Source: Vibrio agarilyticus (lineage in GTDB: Bacteria > Pseudomonadota > Gammaproteobacteria > Enterobacterales > Vibrionaceae). Taken from it: 64,000 nucleotides of DNA. The translations under genes were made by a program, and so were the position numbers. Under the pieces are notes generated by a model that saw only the letters and a program-made list of their open reading frames with translations, was not told the DNA's origin and searched no databases. The stretch spans positions 1 through 64,000 of the forward strand of contig NZ_JABAIK010000007.1 of assembly GCF_012641465.1 (NCBI RefSeq), in the 5' to 3' direction. Positions 42,981-52,650 of the stretch are shown here, piece by piece; the first letter of the stretch is position 1; the number at the start of each line of letters is the position of its first letter.

Positions 42981-44498
42981 TTGTTGTTTGGGTATAAACA
43001 GCGCCTTGTCATAGTGGTGATTACTATTCCAAAGCCAGTACCGTCATTGAGCGAAAACGAGTTACCGCGAGCATCACAAAGCTACATTGATGAGGTTCCA
43101 GCGTGGCGTGATGGGACTCCCGTTGATTATGTGCCCATGACGCAAATGCAATGGCGTATCTGGCTTCTAGCGTGCGCAGGCAAATTTTTTGAAGGTGTTG
43201 TGGTCTTTATGACGGGCCTCGCCCTGCCTTTGTTTGAATACAGTTTTTCCCTCAGCACCGTGGAAAAAGGCTTTCTCACCGCAGCCACATTAGCCGGAAT
43301 TACCTTAGGTGCCACCTTGCTTGGCCGATTGTCAGACCGTTGGGGCCGGCGCACCATTTTTATTATCGAAATGGTGATTATGCTGATCTTTTTAGTTGGG
43401 CTGATTTTTGCCAACTCACTGCTGCAAGTGGTGATTTGTCTGTTTGGTATCGGTATCGCACTGGGCAGCGATTATCCAACCGCTCATCTCATCCTATCTG
43501 AAAGCATTCCAAGCCAAAATCGCGGAAAAATGGTACTCAGTGCATTCGGTTTTCAAGCGTTTGGTGCTCTATGTGGTATGTTGATTGGCGTGGCAGCGCT
43601 AAGTGAAATTGCAACACTTGACGCTTGGCGCTGGATGTACGCCTCCATCTTACCATTTTGTCTCATCGTTCTAATTGGGCGCATAACGATTACTGAAAGT
43701 CCCCAATTTTTGCTTCATCAAAACAAAACAGCAGAGGCAGAGCGGGCCCTATCACGTTTGCTCAAACGCACTCCAGCGTACCCCAAAAGCTTTCGTTTAA
43801 AACCTCGAGCTAACATGAGCCTGCGCAAAAACAAAATTGGCGATCTGTTTAGCCGCAAACGACGCCGCGCTACAGTTCTTGCGAGCATACCTTGGTTTTT
43901 GCAAGATATGGCCACCTATGGCATTGGTATTTTTACGCCGACAGTGATCACCATGATGCTTGGACAACACAACTCAATTGATAACTCCGCGGCAGCGACC
44001 ATCTCCGCAGATTTGATTGCCGCCAAGGGCGCTGCAATGATTGATGTTTGGTTATTAGTTGGCTTTATTCTTGCGGTATTCCTTACCGATAGACTGGGAA
44101 GGATGCCGCTGCTGATTGGCGGCTTTATTGGCTGTGCGATTGGTGTTGCTCTGGTTCTTTGGTCAATGAGTTACACCGGGCAAACTCAAACTCTGCTTTT
44201 GTTTGGTGGCTTCATTCTCTACAACATAATGAATAATATGGGCCCCAATGCACAAACGTATTTGATTGCAGGCGAAGTGTTTCCCACACACATTCGTGGT
44301 CTTGGGGCAGGTTTTGCTGCAACCGTGGCCAAAACAGGCGCGATGCTTGCAGCATTTAGCTTGCCGTGGCTACTTGTTCATTGGGGCCTTGCCGCTATGC
44401 TGTCGATTCTCATTGGCACATCGTTACTTGGTGCTGTCATTAGTTTTTGGTGCCGTATCGAAACTAAGGGCATTGATTTGGATGCGCAGCAAGACTAA
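42981..44498 (+). CDS. MFS transporter (sugar-porter-like)
   Basis: A 505-residue 12-TM transporter. Motif A is GRLSDRWGRR after TM2, its second copy is TDRLGRMPLLIGG in the C-terminal half, and the linker ESPQFLLHQNKTAEAERAL is of the sugar-porter type. The C-terminus has NAQTYLIAGEVFPTHIRGLGAG, like organic-acid and sugar MFS members. Substrate unknown. The start is uncertain: the frame opens with TTG at 42981, GTG codons at 43014 and 43017 follow, none has a clear SD, and conserved sequence begins only around the MTQMQWRIW region. A TATACT -10-like box lies at 42959. Confidence 0.82.
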   Translation: MLFGYKQRLVIVVITIPKPVPSLSENELPRASQSYIDEVPAWRDGTPVDYVPMTQMQWRIWLLACAGKFFEGVVVFMTGLALPLFEYSFSLSTVEKGFLTAATLAGITLGATLLGRLSDRWGRRTIFIIEMVIMLIFLVGLIFANSLLQVVICLFGIGIALGSDYPTAHLILSESIPSQNRGKMVLSAFGFQAFGALCGMLIGVAALSEIATLDAWRWMYASILPFCLIVLIGRITITESPQFLLHQNKTAEAERALSRLLKRTPAYPKSFRLKPRANMSLRKNKIGDLFSRKRRRATVLASIPWFLQDMATYGIGIFTPTVITMMLGQHNSIDNSAAATISADLIAAKGAAMIDVWLLVGFILAVFLTDRLGRMPLLIGGFIGCAIGVALVLWSMSYTGQTQTLLLFGGFILYNIMNNMGPNAQTYLIAGEVFPTHIRGLGAGFAATVAKTGAMLAAFSLPWLLVHWGLAAMLSILIGTSLLGAVISFWCRIETKGIDLDAQQD

Positions 44499-44538
44499 AG
44501 CCAATTGACCTTTGATGATTCAATTTCACGCAAAAACC

Positions 44539-45051
44539 CTAATGAGACACATAAATCAATTCATCCGTTGCAAAGCCATGCTGCCTCGCTCGCTGTTTAA
44601 ATTCGGTAATGACTTCTGGTGCTACATTCGGTGACCGAGCCAATAACCATAAATAATCGTGATTCGGGCCGGATACGAAGGCGTAATCGTAATTTTCAGA
44701 CTCAAGTTCAAAAACAACATATGAGCCATAAAATGGGCCAAAAAAGGACACTTTGAGATAGCCCTTATTCGGTGATTCGACAAAATACGCTTTACCGTGC
44801 GCGTCTCGCCATTCGTCGGTTTCAGCGGAAAACCCACGGTTAATCACATCCACGCCACCATCGGGGCGTAAACGATACTCTGCCGTCACCTGACTCAACC
44901 CGCGCTCAAAGGAGTGATCAAGCCGCGCGATTTCATACCAAGTGCCAAGATAGCGGTCCAACTGAAAATTATCGACAGGTGTCACTGACTGTGGCATTCC
45001 CAAACAGCCAGTTAAACTCACTAAACCCAGTAATAGTGTCCATACTTTCAT
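44539..45051 (-). CDS. blc: Outer-membrane lipocalin Blc
   Basis: A 170-residue bacterial lipocalin lipoprotein. The lipobox is SLTGC with Cys16. The lipocalin signature is LDRYLGTWYEIARLDHSFERG (read here as RYLGTWYEIARLD), followed by an eight-stranded barrel and the closing YDYAFVSGPNHDYLWLLAR block. It binds lipids or fatty acids at the outer membrane, and the family is often induced under envelope stress. It converges with the MFS gene. No terminator was seen between them. Confidence 0.92.
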   Translation of the reverse strand: MKVWTLLLGLVSLTGCLGMPQSVTPVDNFQLDRYLGTWYEIARLDHSFERGLSQVTAEYRLRPDGGVDVINRGFSAETDEWRDAHGKAYFVESPNKGYLKVSFFGPFYGSYVVFELESENYDYAFVSGPNHDYLWLLARSPNVAPEVITEFKQRARQHGFATDELIYVSH

Positions 45052-45399
45052 CTCTACCTCTCATCCATACGCAATGTTGAATAAACATTAAGCCGACCGT
45101 TCATTGATTAAAAACCACACAGTATCTATGGCAATTTACACTAAATTATTCTCAAGTGTTATTTCGCATGCGAAACCGTGCGCGATACTCTAATCCCATC
45201 ACAACGCTCTTACCTAGCCACTCTGACAATCTCGGTTCAAACCACCTCAGCGCTTAACGTCAATCTATCGTTCGCTGACACGTTCAACCGAGCCACGTTT
45301 AAGTTGATGCTCCGTTAGCAAAGATTAAACCGCATCGTGGATTGATTAGGTCGTCATATTTTCATCACCTATGTGATACTCATTTTTAGGAACGCTGTT
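45052..45399. other. Divergent promoter region of blc and tcyP
   Basis: A 348-bp gap with no reading frame or repeat. It contains a near-palindrome TTTCGCATGCGAAA at about 45161-45174, which could be an operator. No riboswitch pattern was recognised. Confidence 0.4.
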
Positions 45400-46761
45400 A
45401 TGAGCTTAGCTGTATTAGCTTGGATCGCGGCTTTTGCGATCATCTTATTTGCCCTCTTTCAATTGCAATTAAAACAACACACATTGTCACGTCGTGTTCT
45501 GGTTGGCCTGATTCTGGGATCATTATTTGGCCTCTGCTTACAACTTTTTTCTGAGTCAAACAGCGCCGTATTAAATGAGGCGATGAACTGGGTCAACATG
45601 ATTGGTACCGGCTACATCAATCTGCTTAAAATGATCATCATGCCATTGGTGCTAGTTTCTATGATTGCCGCCGTCGTCAAACTCGAACAAGGTGGCGCAC
45701 TGGGCAAGATATCCCTATTAACTATCGGGGTGTTACTAATAACAACTGCCGTTGCGGCGGCGATTGGCATTGCAGTCACAGTCGTTTTTGGGCTCTCAGC
45801 AGAAGGGTTGACTGAAGGTTCACGTGAGATGGCGCGCATTGCAGTCTTGGAATCGCACGCCAGTAATGTGAGTGAGTTGACTATTCCGCAAATGGTTGTG
45901 AATTTTATTCCGACGAACCCATTTGCCGATCTGACCGGGGCTCGTTCTACTTCTATTATTGCGGTGGTGATCTTTGGTGTGCTCGTTGGGATTGCAGCTC
46001 GCCATGTGATGAGTGAAAAGCCAGAATTTAACCAATCTATTCGCACATTTGTCGACGCAAGCCAAGCGGTTGTGATGCGATTAGTCAAAATGATCATGGC
46101 GCTGACACCCTATGGTGTTGCTGCGTTGATGGCTAAAGTGGTTGCTACATCCAATGGCAGCGATATTCTCAATTTGCTCGGTTTTATTTTTGCTTCCTAC
46201 ATTGCCATTTTCCTGATGTTCATAGTGCATGGCGCATTGGTGTCAATGGTAGGTATGAGTCCAACTCACTACTTTAAAAATATATGGCCTGTACTGACGT
46301 TTGCCTTTACCTCACGCAGTTCTGCAGCCACGATTCCGTTAAATGTAGAAGCGCAAATTAACAAACTGAATGTGCCACCTGCCATCGCAAATTTGTCGGC
46401 ATCGTTTGGCGCAACGATTGGTCAAAATGGCTGTGCGGGTATTTACCCAGCGATGCTCGCGGTTATGGTTGCCCCCACGGTGGGGATCAATCCCCTTGAA
46501 CCATCATTTTTGATGTCACTCATCGCGATGATCACCATCAGCTCGTTTGGCATTGCCGGAATTGGTGGTGGCGCGACGTTTGCCGCACTGATTGTTCTAC
46601 CAGCAATGGGGCTTCCGGTTACCATCGCCGCTCTGCTGATTTCAATTGAACCATTAATTGATATGGCACGAACCGCGCTTAATGTTTCTGGAGCCATGAC
46701 GGCAGGCACCATCACTAGCCGTTTGCTAAAAAAAGCACAACCGGAACCTGTCATCGCTTAG
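45400..46761 (+). CDS. tcyP: L-cystine transporter TcyP-like (DAACS family)
   Basis: A 453-residue sodium/dicarboxylate-symporter-fold importer of the YdjN/TcyP branch. It has eight TM helices and two re-entrant hairpins. LGLILGSLFG-type helix 2 is seen as VGLILGSLFGLCLQ. Further landmarks are YINLLKMIIMPLVLVSMIAA, the first hairpin serine-rich FAFTSRSSAATIPL, and GATIGQNGCAGIYPAML, where most dicarboxylate carriers have NMDG. The real start is ATG 45400 (AGGA upstream); the frame opens nine codons earlier at a GTG. Cystine as substrate is by family. A repeat begins 3 bp after its stop. Confidence 0.87.
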   Translation: MSLAVLAWIAAFAIILFALFQLQLKQHTLSRRVLVGLILGSLFGLCLQLFSESNSAVLNEAMNWVNMIGTGYINLLKMIIMPLVLVSMIAAVVKLEQGGALGKISLLTIGVLLITTAVAAAIGIAVTVVFGLSAEGLTEGSREMARIAVLESHASNVSELTIPQMVVNFIPTNPFADLTGARSTSIIAVVIFGVLVGIAARHVMSEKPEFNQSIRTFVDASQAVVMRLVKMIMALTPYGVAALMAKVVATSNGSDILNLLGFIFASYIAIFLMFIVHGALVSMVGMSPTHYFKNIWPVLTFAFTSRSSAATIPLNVEAQINKLNVPPAIANLSASFGATIGQNGCAGIYPAMLAVMVAPTVGINPLEPSFLMSLIAMITISSFGIAGIGGGATFAALIVLPAMGLPVTIAALLISIEPLIDMARTALNVSGAMTAGTITSRLLKKAQPEPVIA

Positions 46762-46764
46762 AGC

Positions 46765-46891
46765 TATACCCAAACAACTTGAAGATGCAGGTAGGCGACC
46801 AGCGAACAAAGCCTCTGAGCATAGGTAGGCTATGTGATGAGGTTTGTGAGTGCCCGTCAACACCGCTGCAACTTCAAGTAGGACGGGTATA
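46765..46891. repeat. 127-bp TATACCC...GGGTATA repeat
   Basis: Same family as the 138-bp copies, with a few bases missing in the middle (CTGAGCATAGGTAGG). It is inserted 3 bp after the tcyP stop and 19 bp before the hairpin that looks like the tcyP terminator. Confidence 0.87.
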
Positions 46892-46910
46892 TAGTGACAA
46901 ATATCACCCC

Positions 46911-46940
46911 AATGCCAAGCCTCTCTCATTAGGCTTGGCA
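46911..46940. terminator. Hairpin, probable former tcyP terminator
   Basis: An 11-bp perfect stem (AATGCCAAGCC / GGCTTGGCATT) with an 8-nt loop. It is followed by GCCTATC, not a T-run, so termination strength is uncertain. Confidence 0.5.
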
Positions 46941-46956
46941 TTGCCTATCAAATACA

Positions 46957-46985
46957 GCTATACCCAAATAACTTGAAGTTGCAGC
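46957..46985. repeat. Isolated left end of the TATACCC repeat
   Basis: TATACCCAAATAACTTGAAG followed by TTGCAGCTG, with no core or right end. It lies 58 bp before the long repeat. Confidence 0.6.
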
Positions 46986-47043
46986 TGCACTTTTCACTCT
47001 TTGTCTAACGCGAACTGATTGCCAGCCCGTATTGAAAATGGTC

Positions 47044-47342
47044 TATACCCAAGTGACCTCAAGATGCAGGATTCAGAGCCGACTCACTGGGCTGTGAGAG
47101 CAAGGCAAACAACGTAGCGAAATAGCCAGTCTATTTTCAAGTTGTTTAACGCACTTTCGTTACAACAAAAAGCAGTTCAGTGATCGGCTCCCAAAGGGGC
47201 CCTATTTGTTATAAACAAGGTCTTGGTTCATCAGCTTTGTTGACGATTTTCGATTGAGGGCCACTCAATCTTCAAATCCTCGCCTCACTGACAAACCAAG
47301 TCATTCTCGCTGAATCTCGCATCTTGAGGTTACTTGGGTATA
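47044..47342 (-). repeat. Long (299 bp) palindromic MITE-like repeat
   Basis: An inverted-orientation copy of the element at 1974-2255. It starts TATACCCAAGTGACCTCAAG and ends CTTGAGGTTACTTGGGTATA. It has a small extra segment (about CCCTATTTGTTATAAACAAG, near 47201-47220) not in the first copy. It ends 33 bp before the exonuclease I start. Confidence 0.87.
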
Positions 47343-47375
47343 ATAACTTTCTCGCTTTCAACGTTGATGTGCAAC

Positions 47376-48797
47376 ATGACACAAGATCACCAACCGACTT
47401 TCTTCTTTTTCGATTACGAAACTTGGGGAACCAGCCCCGCTCAAGATCGCCCCAGCCAATTTGCTGGCGTTCGCACTGATGAAAATTTCAATATCATTGG
47501 TGAGCCCTTAGTGATCTACTGTCAATTGCCATCCGACTATTTGCCCTCACCAGAAGCCGCTCTTATTACTGGCATCACGCCACAAAAAGCAATGCAGCAG
47601 GGATTGCCAGAGCCCGAGTTTATTGCTCAAATTCATCAAGAGCTTGCTACACCCAATACCACCTGTTTGGGTTACAACAGTATTCGGTTTGATGACGAGG
47701 TAACACGTTATACTTGCTACCGTAACTTTATCGACCCATATGGCTGGAGTTGGCAAAATGGCAACTCGCGCTGGGATTTATTGGATGTGTTACGCGCGTG
47801 TCACGCATTACGCCCAGATGGCATTGAGTGGCCTGAAAATGAGGAAGGTTATCCTAGCTTTAAGTTAGAGCATCTGTCAGTGGCGAATGGCATTGAACAT
47901 ACCAATGCACACGATGCCATGAGTGACGTGCTGGCGACCATTGGCATGGCGAAAAAACTCAAACAGGCTCAGCCCAAGTTATTTGACTACTTTTTGTCGA
48001 TGCGACACAAACGCAAACTCAACGAGCTTATTGATATTGTCAACCTAACGCCACTGATGCATGTCTCAGGCATGCTCGGGCGCGACTGCCAATACACCAG
48101 TTGGATTGTCCCAATTGTTTGGCACCCTACCAATAACAATGCCGTGGTGGTGGTCGATTTAGCCAAAGATGTGAGCCCGTTAATTGAACTGGATGCTGAG
48201 GCGTTACGAGAGCGCTTATACACCAAACATCAAGATCTCAACGGCGCCGCGCCTGTGCCAATCAAATTGGTGCACCTCAACAAATGCCCAATCCTTGCGC
48301 CAGCAAAAACCTTGACCGCAGAAAATGCGGCGAGCATTGGCATCGATCGTGAAGCGTGTTTGGCCAATTTAGCGCTATTGCGTCAGCATTCAGAAATTCG
48401 AGAAAAACTGCTTGAGCTCTATACCAATGCCCCTGAGTACGCAAAACAAAATGACGTCGATACTCAGCTGTATGATGGTTTTTTCTCACCGGCAGACCGC
48501 ACGGCGATGGAGATTATCCGCAACACGCCACCGGACCAGCTGGGAGAGATCGACATTGAATTTAGCGATCCTCGAATTGAGCCATTACTGTTTCGTTATC
48601 GTGCGCGTCATTTTCCATGGACGCTCAATGAATCTGAACAACATCGCTGGCAAGCGCATTGCCGCGACTATTTCGAAACGAGAATTGATGACTACGGCAT
48701 AAATTTGGAAAATCTCGTGCATGAACACCAAGGTAATGACACTAAATTGGCAATTTTGCAGGCGGTCTATCGCTATACCCAAAATTTATTAAGCTAG
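47376..48797 (+). CDS. sbcB: Exodeoxyribonuclease I
   Basis: A 473-residue 3'-5' single-strand DNA exonuclease. The DEDD-type catalytic motifs are visible: ExoI FFFFDYETWG (D, E) near the N-terminus, ExoII LGYNSIRFDDE, and ExoIII HTNAHDAMSDV with His and Asp. The SH3-like and helical C-terminal domains follow (about 200-470). It acts in mismatch repair and in trimming recombination substrates, and binds SSB. I use the ATG at 47376 because it gives the family start; the frame opens earlier inside the repeat, and ATG 47367 is also possible. SD is weak. Confidence 0.93.
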   Translation: MTQDHQPTFFFFDYETWGTSPAQDRPSQFAGVRTDENFNIIGEPLVIYCQLPSDYLPSPEAALITGITPQKAMQQGLPEPEFIAQIHQELATPNTTCLGYNSIRFDDEVTRYTCYRNFIDPYGWSWQNGNSRWDLLDVLRACHALRPDGIEWPENEEGYPSFKLEHLSVANGIEHTNAHDAMSDVLATIGMAKKLKQAQPKLFDYFLSMRHKRKLNELIDIVNLTPLMHVSGMLGRDCQYTSWIVPIVWHPTNNNAVVVVDLAKDVSPLIELDAEALRERLYTKHQDLNGAAPVPIKLVHLNKCPILAPAKTLTAENAASIGIDREACLANLALLRQHSEIREKLLELYTNAPEYAKQNDVDTQLYDGFFSPADRTAMEIIRNTPPDQLGEIDIEFSDPRIEPLLFRYRARHFPWTLNESEQHRWQAHCRDYFETRIDDYGINLENLVHEHQGNDTKLAILQAVYRYTQNLLS

Positions 48798-48864
48798 ATC
48801 GGTCGGTACATATAAGGACGATGATTAACATGAGCGCTCAGATCAAATGGAATAGTGTGACACG

Positions 48865-49236
48865 ATGAAAGCTTATATCATGCTCGCCAGCCGCTACGCG
48901 ATTTCCGCGGCTTTGATTGCCGCAGCATTAACCATTGGGGTGACAATACAAAACTATTTTTCGCTCGCCATACCTGGTAGCGTAATTGGCATGTTGGTGC
49001 TTTTTGCCGCAATGGCCAGTGGGCTCATTCAACCTCAATGGGTTCAACCCAGCGCCCATTTTATCATTCGCTATATGATTGTGCTTTTCGTGCCAGTAAG
49101 TGTCGGTCTGATGCAACATTTTGAGCTACTTGTTGCAAACGCGATACCCATTTTAGCGAGCGCGGTGGGGGGATCGTTTATTGTGCTTGTGAGCCTTTCA
49201 TGGCTACTTGACCGAGTTTTAAGGCGAGAATCTTAA
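48865..49236 (+). CDS. yohJ: CidA/LrgA family membrane protein (YohJ-like)
   Basis: A 123-residue protein with four TM helices. The family blocks are IPGSVIGMLVLFAAMASGL and FIIRYMIVLFVPVSVGLMQHF. It works with the next gene (LrgB type, 1-bp gap). These pairs affect murein hydrolase activity or act as small-molecule exporters; which one applies here is unknown. No regulator gene is attached. Confidence 0.88.
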   Translation: MKAYIMLASRYAISAALIAAALTIGVTIQNYFSLAIPGSVIGMLVLFAAMASGLIQPQWVQPSAHFIIRYMIVLFVPVSVGLMQHFELLVANAIPILASAVGGSFIVLVSLSWLLDRVLRRES

Positions 49237-49237
49237 T

Positions 49238-49915
49238 ATGTGGCTACTCATTACCATCGCGGTATTTTTCGCCGCGCGCGCGCTTAGCCGTCAGTTAAAT
49301 CACCCTTTTGCAAACCCACTTTTGATTAGTATTGCGGTACTCATCCCAACTTTGGTGTGGCTAAAAGTTCCGTATGAGCACTATTACGCCGAGAACCAGT
49401 GGCTCAATCTGCTATTACAACCGGCGGTAGTCGCGCTTGCCTATCCGTTATATGAACAACTGCCGCAAATTCGCCGTCATTGGCGCGTCATTTTGTTGGC
49501 CAGCTTCGTCGGAAGTGTGATGTCGATGCTAACGGCGACACTCATCGCTTCCCTATTTGCTACCGATCTCACCTTGATTGCGAGCTTGCTTGGTAAGTCA
49601 GTCACGACACCTATTGCAATGGAAGTGTCGCGTCAACTGGGTGGCGAAGCGGCGATTGCTGCCATTCTCGTGCTGCTGGTCGGCTTATTCGGCGCTATTT
49701 TCGCATACCCTATCTATCGACTACTCGATATTCGCCACCCTATCGCACGAGGTCTCACGATGGGGACGGTATCTCACGCACTAGGTACCGCAACTTGTGT
49801 CGAAAAACAGCCGGAAGACGCTGCGTTTTCATCACTCGCGCTGGTGCTATGTGGCGTGATCACCTCTATTTTAGCCCCGAGCTTTTTCCTCTTTGCGGCG
49901 TGGCTCAGCGTCTAG
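49238..49915 (+). CDS. yohK: CidB/LrgB family membrane protein (YohK-like)
   Basis: A 225-residue membrane protein with about seven TM helices. LrgB family marks: NPLLISIAVLIPTLV, LLQPAVVALAYPLYEQ, SLLGKSVTTPIAMEVSRQLGG, and RGLTMGTVSHALGTATCVE. It is directly downstream of yohJ and should form one complex with it. It is followed by a repeat remnant at about 50004-50072 and the cdd promoter region. Confidence 0.9.
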   Translation: MWLLITIAVFFAARALSRQLNHPFANPLLISIAVLIPTLVWLKVPYEHYYAENQWLNLLLQPAVVALAYPLYEQLPQIRRHWRVILLASFVGSVMSMLTATLIASLFATDLTLIASLLGKSVTTPIAMEVSRQLGGEAAIAAILVLLVGLFGAIFAYPIYRLLDIRHPIARGLTMGTVSHALGTATCVEKQPEDAAFSSLALVLCGVITSILAPSFFLFAAWLSV

Positions 49916-50247
49916 CGCTATCGCTCACTCGACCAATGGCTTTGCTAAAACAAAGCCATTGGCAACGACCGCCACACAATCGAACCTTACTTAGCCTATC
50001 GAGATATACCAAACAACTTGAAGATGCAGATAGGCGAGCAAAGCGCGGCCACATCAAGTGGGATTACTATAAAGCTCCATGATTTGGTAAAATCTAACCA
50101 TACTTCGACATATGTAATCGATTACCCCATCATTATTGACATTTTGTGCTTATTATTAGTGCGAACGACAAGCCAAATGTGAATCTCATCTCGGAACTTC
50201 AATGGGTCTATTATAAGATTGTGCTCTGTAAACTTTAAGGACCTGCA
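49916..50247. other. Region between yohK and cdd with a degenerate repeat
   Basis: A 332-bp gap. A degenerate 69-bp repeat copy (TATACC-AAACAACTTG to GTGGGATTACTATA) lies at about 50004-50072. A weak half CRP-like site AAATGTGAATCTCA lies at about 50175-50188, of interest because cdd is CRP/CytR-regulated in E. coli. No other gene was seen. Confidence 0.5.
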
Positions 50248-51135
50248 ATGACAAGTCGTTTTGATAATGCGCTGGCACAAGCCCCGGCGCTTCTTGCTCA
50301 GCATCTTGCCCCTATCGTGACCGATAGCCAATTTAACGCGAGCCTCACTGCTGCTCAATTTGACACTTTAATGCAACAAACTGAGCTTTCTGATCAAGCG
50401 TTACGTGTGGCTTTGCTGCCATTTGCTGCCGCTTACGCCCACGCCCCCATCTCAGAGTTTCTCGTTGGCGCGATTGTTCGTGGCCTGTCTGGCACACTCT
50501 ATTTTGGTGCCAATATGGAGTTCACTGGCGCTGCATTGTCGCAGTCGATGCACGCAGAACAATCCGCCATTGCTCATGCGTGGATGAAAGGCGAAACTGG
50601 CCTTTCCAGCATTACGATCAACTACAGCCCGTGTGGCCATTGTCGCCAATTCATGAATGAGCTGACCACCGCCGATTCATTAGTTGTGCAACTACCAGAG
50701 CGCGCTGAAATGACATTGCAAGAGTATCTGCCTGAGTCATTTGGTCCACACAGTTTGGGCGTTGTATCGGGCCTTATGGCGCCGAGCGATCACGGCTATA
50801 GCACATCAGACAGTGACGTACTGATTCAGCACGCGATCAAAGCACTAAATAAAAGCCACGCGCCCTATTCGAGTAATCACTGTGGCGTTGCGATTGAACT
50901 GGAAAGCGGCGATATTTTCATCGGCGCCTATGCAGAAAATGCCGCGTTCAACCCGAGCCTTCCACCATTGCAAGTAGCATTAACTCAGCTGCATCTTGCC
51001 GGCAAACGCTTTGATGAAATTAAAGCGGTCGCTCTAGCCGAATCATCGACAGGCAAGTCCAGCTACCTCGAGGCAACTCAAGGCGCTTTAGACACCATTA
51101 ATCCTGATCTACCTTTGAGCTATACGACAGTTTAA
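50248..51135 (+). CDS. cdd: Cytidine deaminase
   Basis: A 295-residue dimeric-type cytidine deaminase (the long E. coli-like form, with a second degenerate domain). The zinc site is [11 protein letters not shown] (His, catalytic Glu) and [10 protein letters not shown] (two Cys). The C-terminal half repeats the fold without the zinc residues. It converts cytidine and deoxycytidine to uridine forms in pyrimidine salvage. AAGGA precedes the ATG. It is followed by an imperfect hairpin. Confidence 0.94.
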   Translation: MTSRFDNALAQAPALLAQHLAPIVTDSQFNASLTAAQFDTLMQQTELSDQALRVALLPFAAAYAHAPISEFLVGAIVRGLSGTLYFGANMEFTGAALSQSMHAEQSAIAHAWMKGETGLSSITINYSPCGHCRQFMNELTTADSLVVQLPERAEMTLQEYLPESFGPHSLGVVSGLMAPSDHGYSTSDSDVLIQHAIKALNKSHAPYSSNHCGVAIELESGDIFIGAYAENAAFNPSLPPLQVALTQLHLAGKRFDEIKAVALAESSTGKSSYLEATQGALDTINPDLPLSYTTV

Positions 51136-51151
51136 GCTCTTTAGCCGTCAG

Positions 51152-51182
51152 TTCATGGCCTCTTTTCATATGTAAAAGGCCA
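51152..51182 (+). terminator. Imperfect hairpin after cdd
   Basis: ATGGCCT(c)TTTT - CATATGT - AAAAGGCCAT, a stem with one bulged base, 17 bp after the stop. There is no long T-run, so it is a weak terminator at best. Confidence 0.45.
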
Positions 51183-51322
51183 TAGAGCTGTGTCGGTATT
51201 TTGATAAACCCAAATACGCCGCGCAGCTCTGTAAATCTTTTCAATACAATCACCAACATAACGCCAACTAACGTGCCTCCTCGTATCGATAGGTAATACC
51301 GGAATCAATTTCGATGCGCATG

Positions 51323-51360
51323 ACGCAAACGTTTGCATGTGGCTCATTTTTCAGTATGAT
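51323..51360 (+). promoter_or_regulatory. PurR box and promoter of purT
   Basis: ACGCAAACGTTTGCAT (51323-51338) matches the PurR operator consensus ACGCAAACGTTTGCGT with only the last two bases differing. It overlaps a -35-like TTGCAT (51333-51338). A -10 TATGAT (51355-51360) follows at 16-bp spacing. Binding of PurR with purine co-repressor would block this promoter. Confidence 0.85.
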
Positions 51361-51405
51361 CGCCAGCAGTTTTCGTTTCATCACTGTATTTTGTAAGGGA
51401 AATCT

Positions 51406-52590
51406 ATGTTTGGTACTGCAACTCGCCCCTCCGCCACTCGCGTGCTTCTGCTTGGCTCTGGTGAGCTTGGTAAAGAGGTCGCCATTGAATGCCAACGGCT
51501 TGGGCTTGAAGTGATTGCTTGCGACCGTTATGCCGATGCGCCCGCGATGCAAGTCGCGCACCGTAGCCATGTAATCGACATGCTCGATGGTGATGCTTTA
51601 GCGGCCCTTATAGCCAGTGAAAAGCCTGATTTTGTCGTACCCGAAATTGAAGCGATTGCAACCGACACGCTAGTGGAACTTGAAGCGCAAGGCCTCAACG
51701 TGGTGCCGTCAGCGAAAGCGACTCAATTAACCATGAACCGTGAAGGTATTCGCCGACTTGCCGCGGAAACACTTGGACTCAACACCTCCGCTTATCAATT
51801 TGCAGACAATTACGCCGATTTCACTCAAGCGATTGAGACCGTTGGTCTGCCTTGCGTCGTCAAGCCAGTAATGAGCTCTTCGGGTAAAGGTCAAAGTGTA
51901 CTTCGTAGTGAAGACGATATAGAGGCAGCTTGGTTGTACGCTCAGGAAGGGGGCCGCGCGGGCGCTGGACGTGTAATTGTAGAAGGCTTTGTCGACTTTG
52001 ATTACGAAATTACGCTACTAACCGTACGCGCCGTTGATGGCGTGCATTTTTGTAAGCCTATTGGTCACCGCCAAGAAGACGGTGATTATCGTGAATCTTG
52101 GCAACCGCAAGTTATGTCTGACAACGCTCGCAAAGCGGCAGAATATACCGCGGAGCAAGTGGTCAACGCATTAGGCGGATATGGCATCTTTGGCGTAGAG
52201 CTGTTTGTAAAGGGCGATAACGTCATTTTCAACGAAGTCTCCCCTCGCCCTCACGATACTGGCTTAGTTACCTTAATTTCCCAAGACATTTCAGAATTTG
52301 CCCTGCATGTTCGCGCCTTTACCGGCATGCCGATTGGTGCGATTGAGCAATTTGGCCCATCGGCTTCTGCGGTTATCCTTGGGCAAGGACAATCACAAGA
52401 TGTGCGTTTTGACGGTATGGCCGAGTGTTTAGCAAAGCCTAAAACCCAGTTACGTCTTTTTGGTAAACCAGAGATTAACGGTCGCCGTCGCTTAGGCGTG
52501 GTATTGACTCGCGCAGAAAATACCGAAACGGCAGTGACTCAAGCGGTTGAACAGGCCAAGCAAATTAAAGTCATTTACTCACCAGATTAA
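51406..52590 (+). CDS. purT: Formate-dependent phosphoribosylglycinamide formyltransferase PurT
   Basis: A 394-residue ATP-grasp enzyme that makes formyl-GAR from GAR, formate and ATP, the alternative third step of purine synthesis. The N-terminal GAR-binding domain has [15 protein letters not shown]. The ATP-grasp core has [16 protein letters not shown] and ends with [16 protein letters not shown], holding the metal ligands. A C-terminal beta-domain follows. AAGGGAA precedes the ATG. Regulated by the PurR box upstream and closed by a strong terminator. Confidence 0.95.
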   Translation: MFGTATRPSATRVLLLGSGELGKEVAIECQRLGLEVIACDRYADAPAMQVAHRSHVIDMLDGDALAALIASEKPDFVVPEIEAIATDTLVELEAQGLNVVPSAKATQLTMNREGIRRLAAETLGLNTSAYQFADNYADFTQAIETVGLPCVVKPVMSSSGKGQSVLRSEDDIEAAWLYAQEGGRAGAGRVIVEGFVDFDYEITLLTVRAVDGVHFCKPIGHRQEDGDYRESWQPQVMSDNARKAAEYTAEQVVNALGGYGIFGVELFVKGDNVIFNEVSPRPHDTGLVTLISQDISEFALHVRAFTGMPIGAIEQFGPSASAVILGQGQSQDVRFDGMAECLAKPKTQLRLFGKPEINGRRRLGVVLTRAENTETAVTQAVEQAKQIKVIYSPD

Positions 52591-52611
52591 ACCCGTTTTT
52601 TCTTGCGCACA

Positions 52612-52642
52612 AAAAGGGGCAGGTCATCAACCTGCCCCTTTT
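52612..52642. terminator. Bidirectional terminator between purT and tpm
   Basis: A 13-bp perfect stem (AAAAGGGGCAGGT / ACCTGCCCCTTTT) with a 5-nt loop. The A/T ends serve both convergent genes. Confidence 0.9.
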
Positions 52643-52650
52643 GGGGTCTG

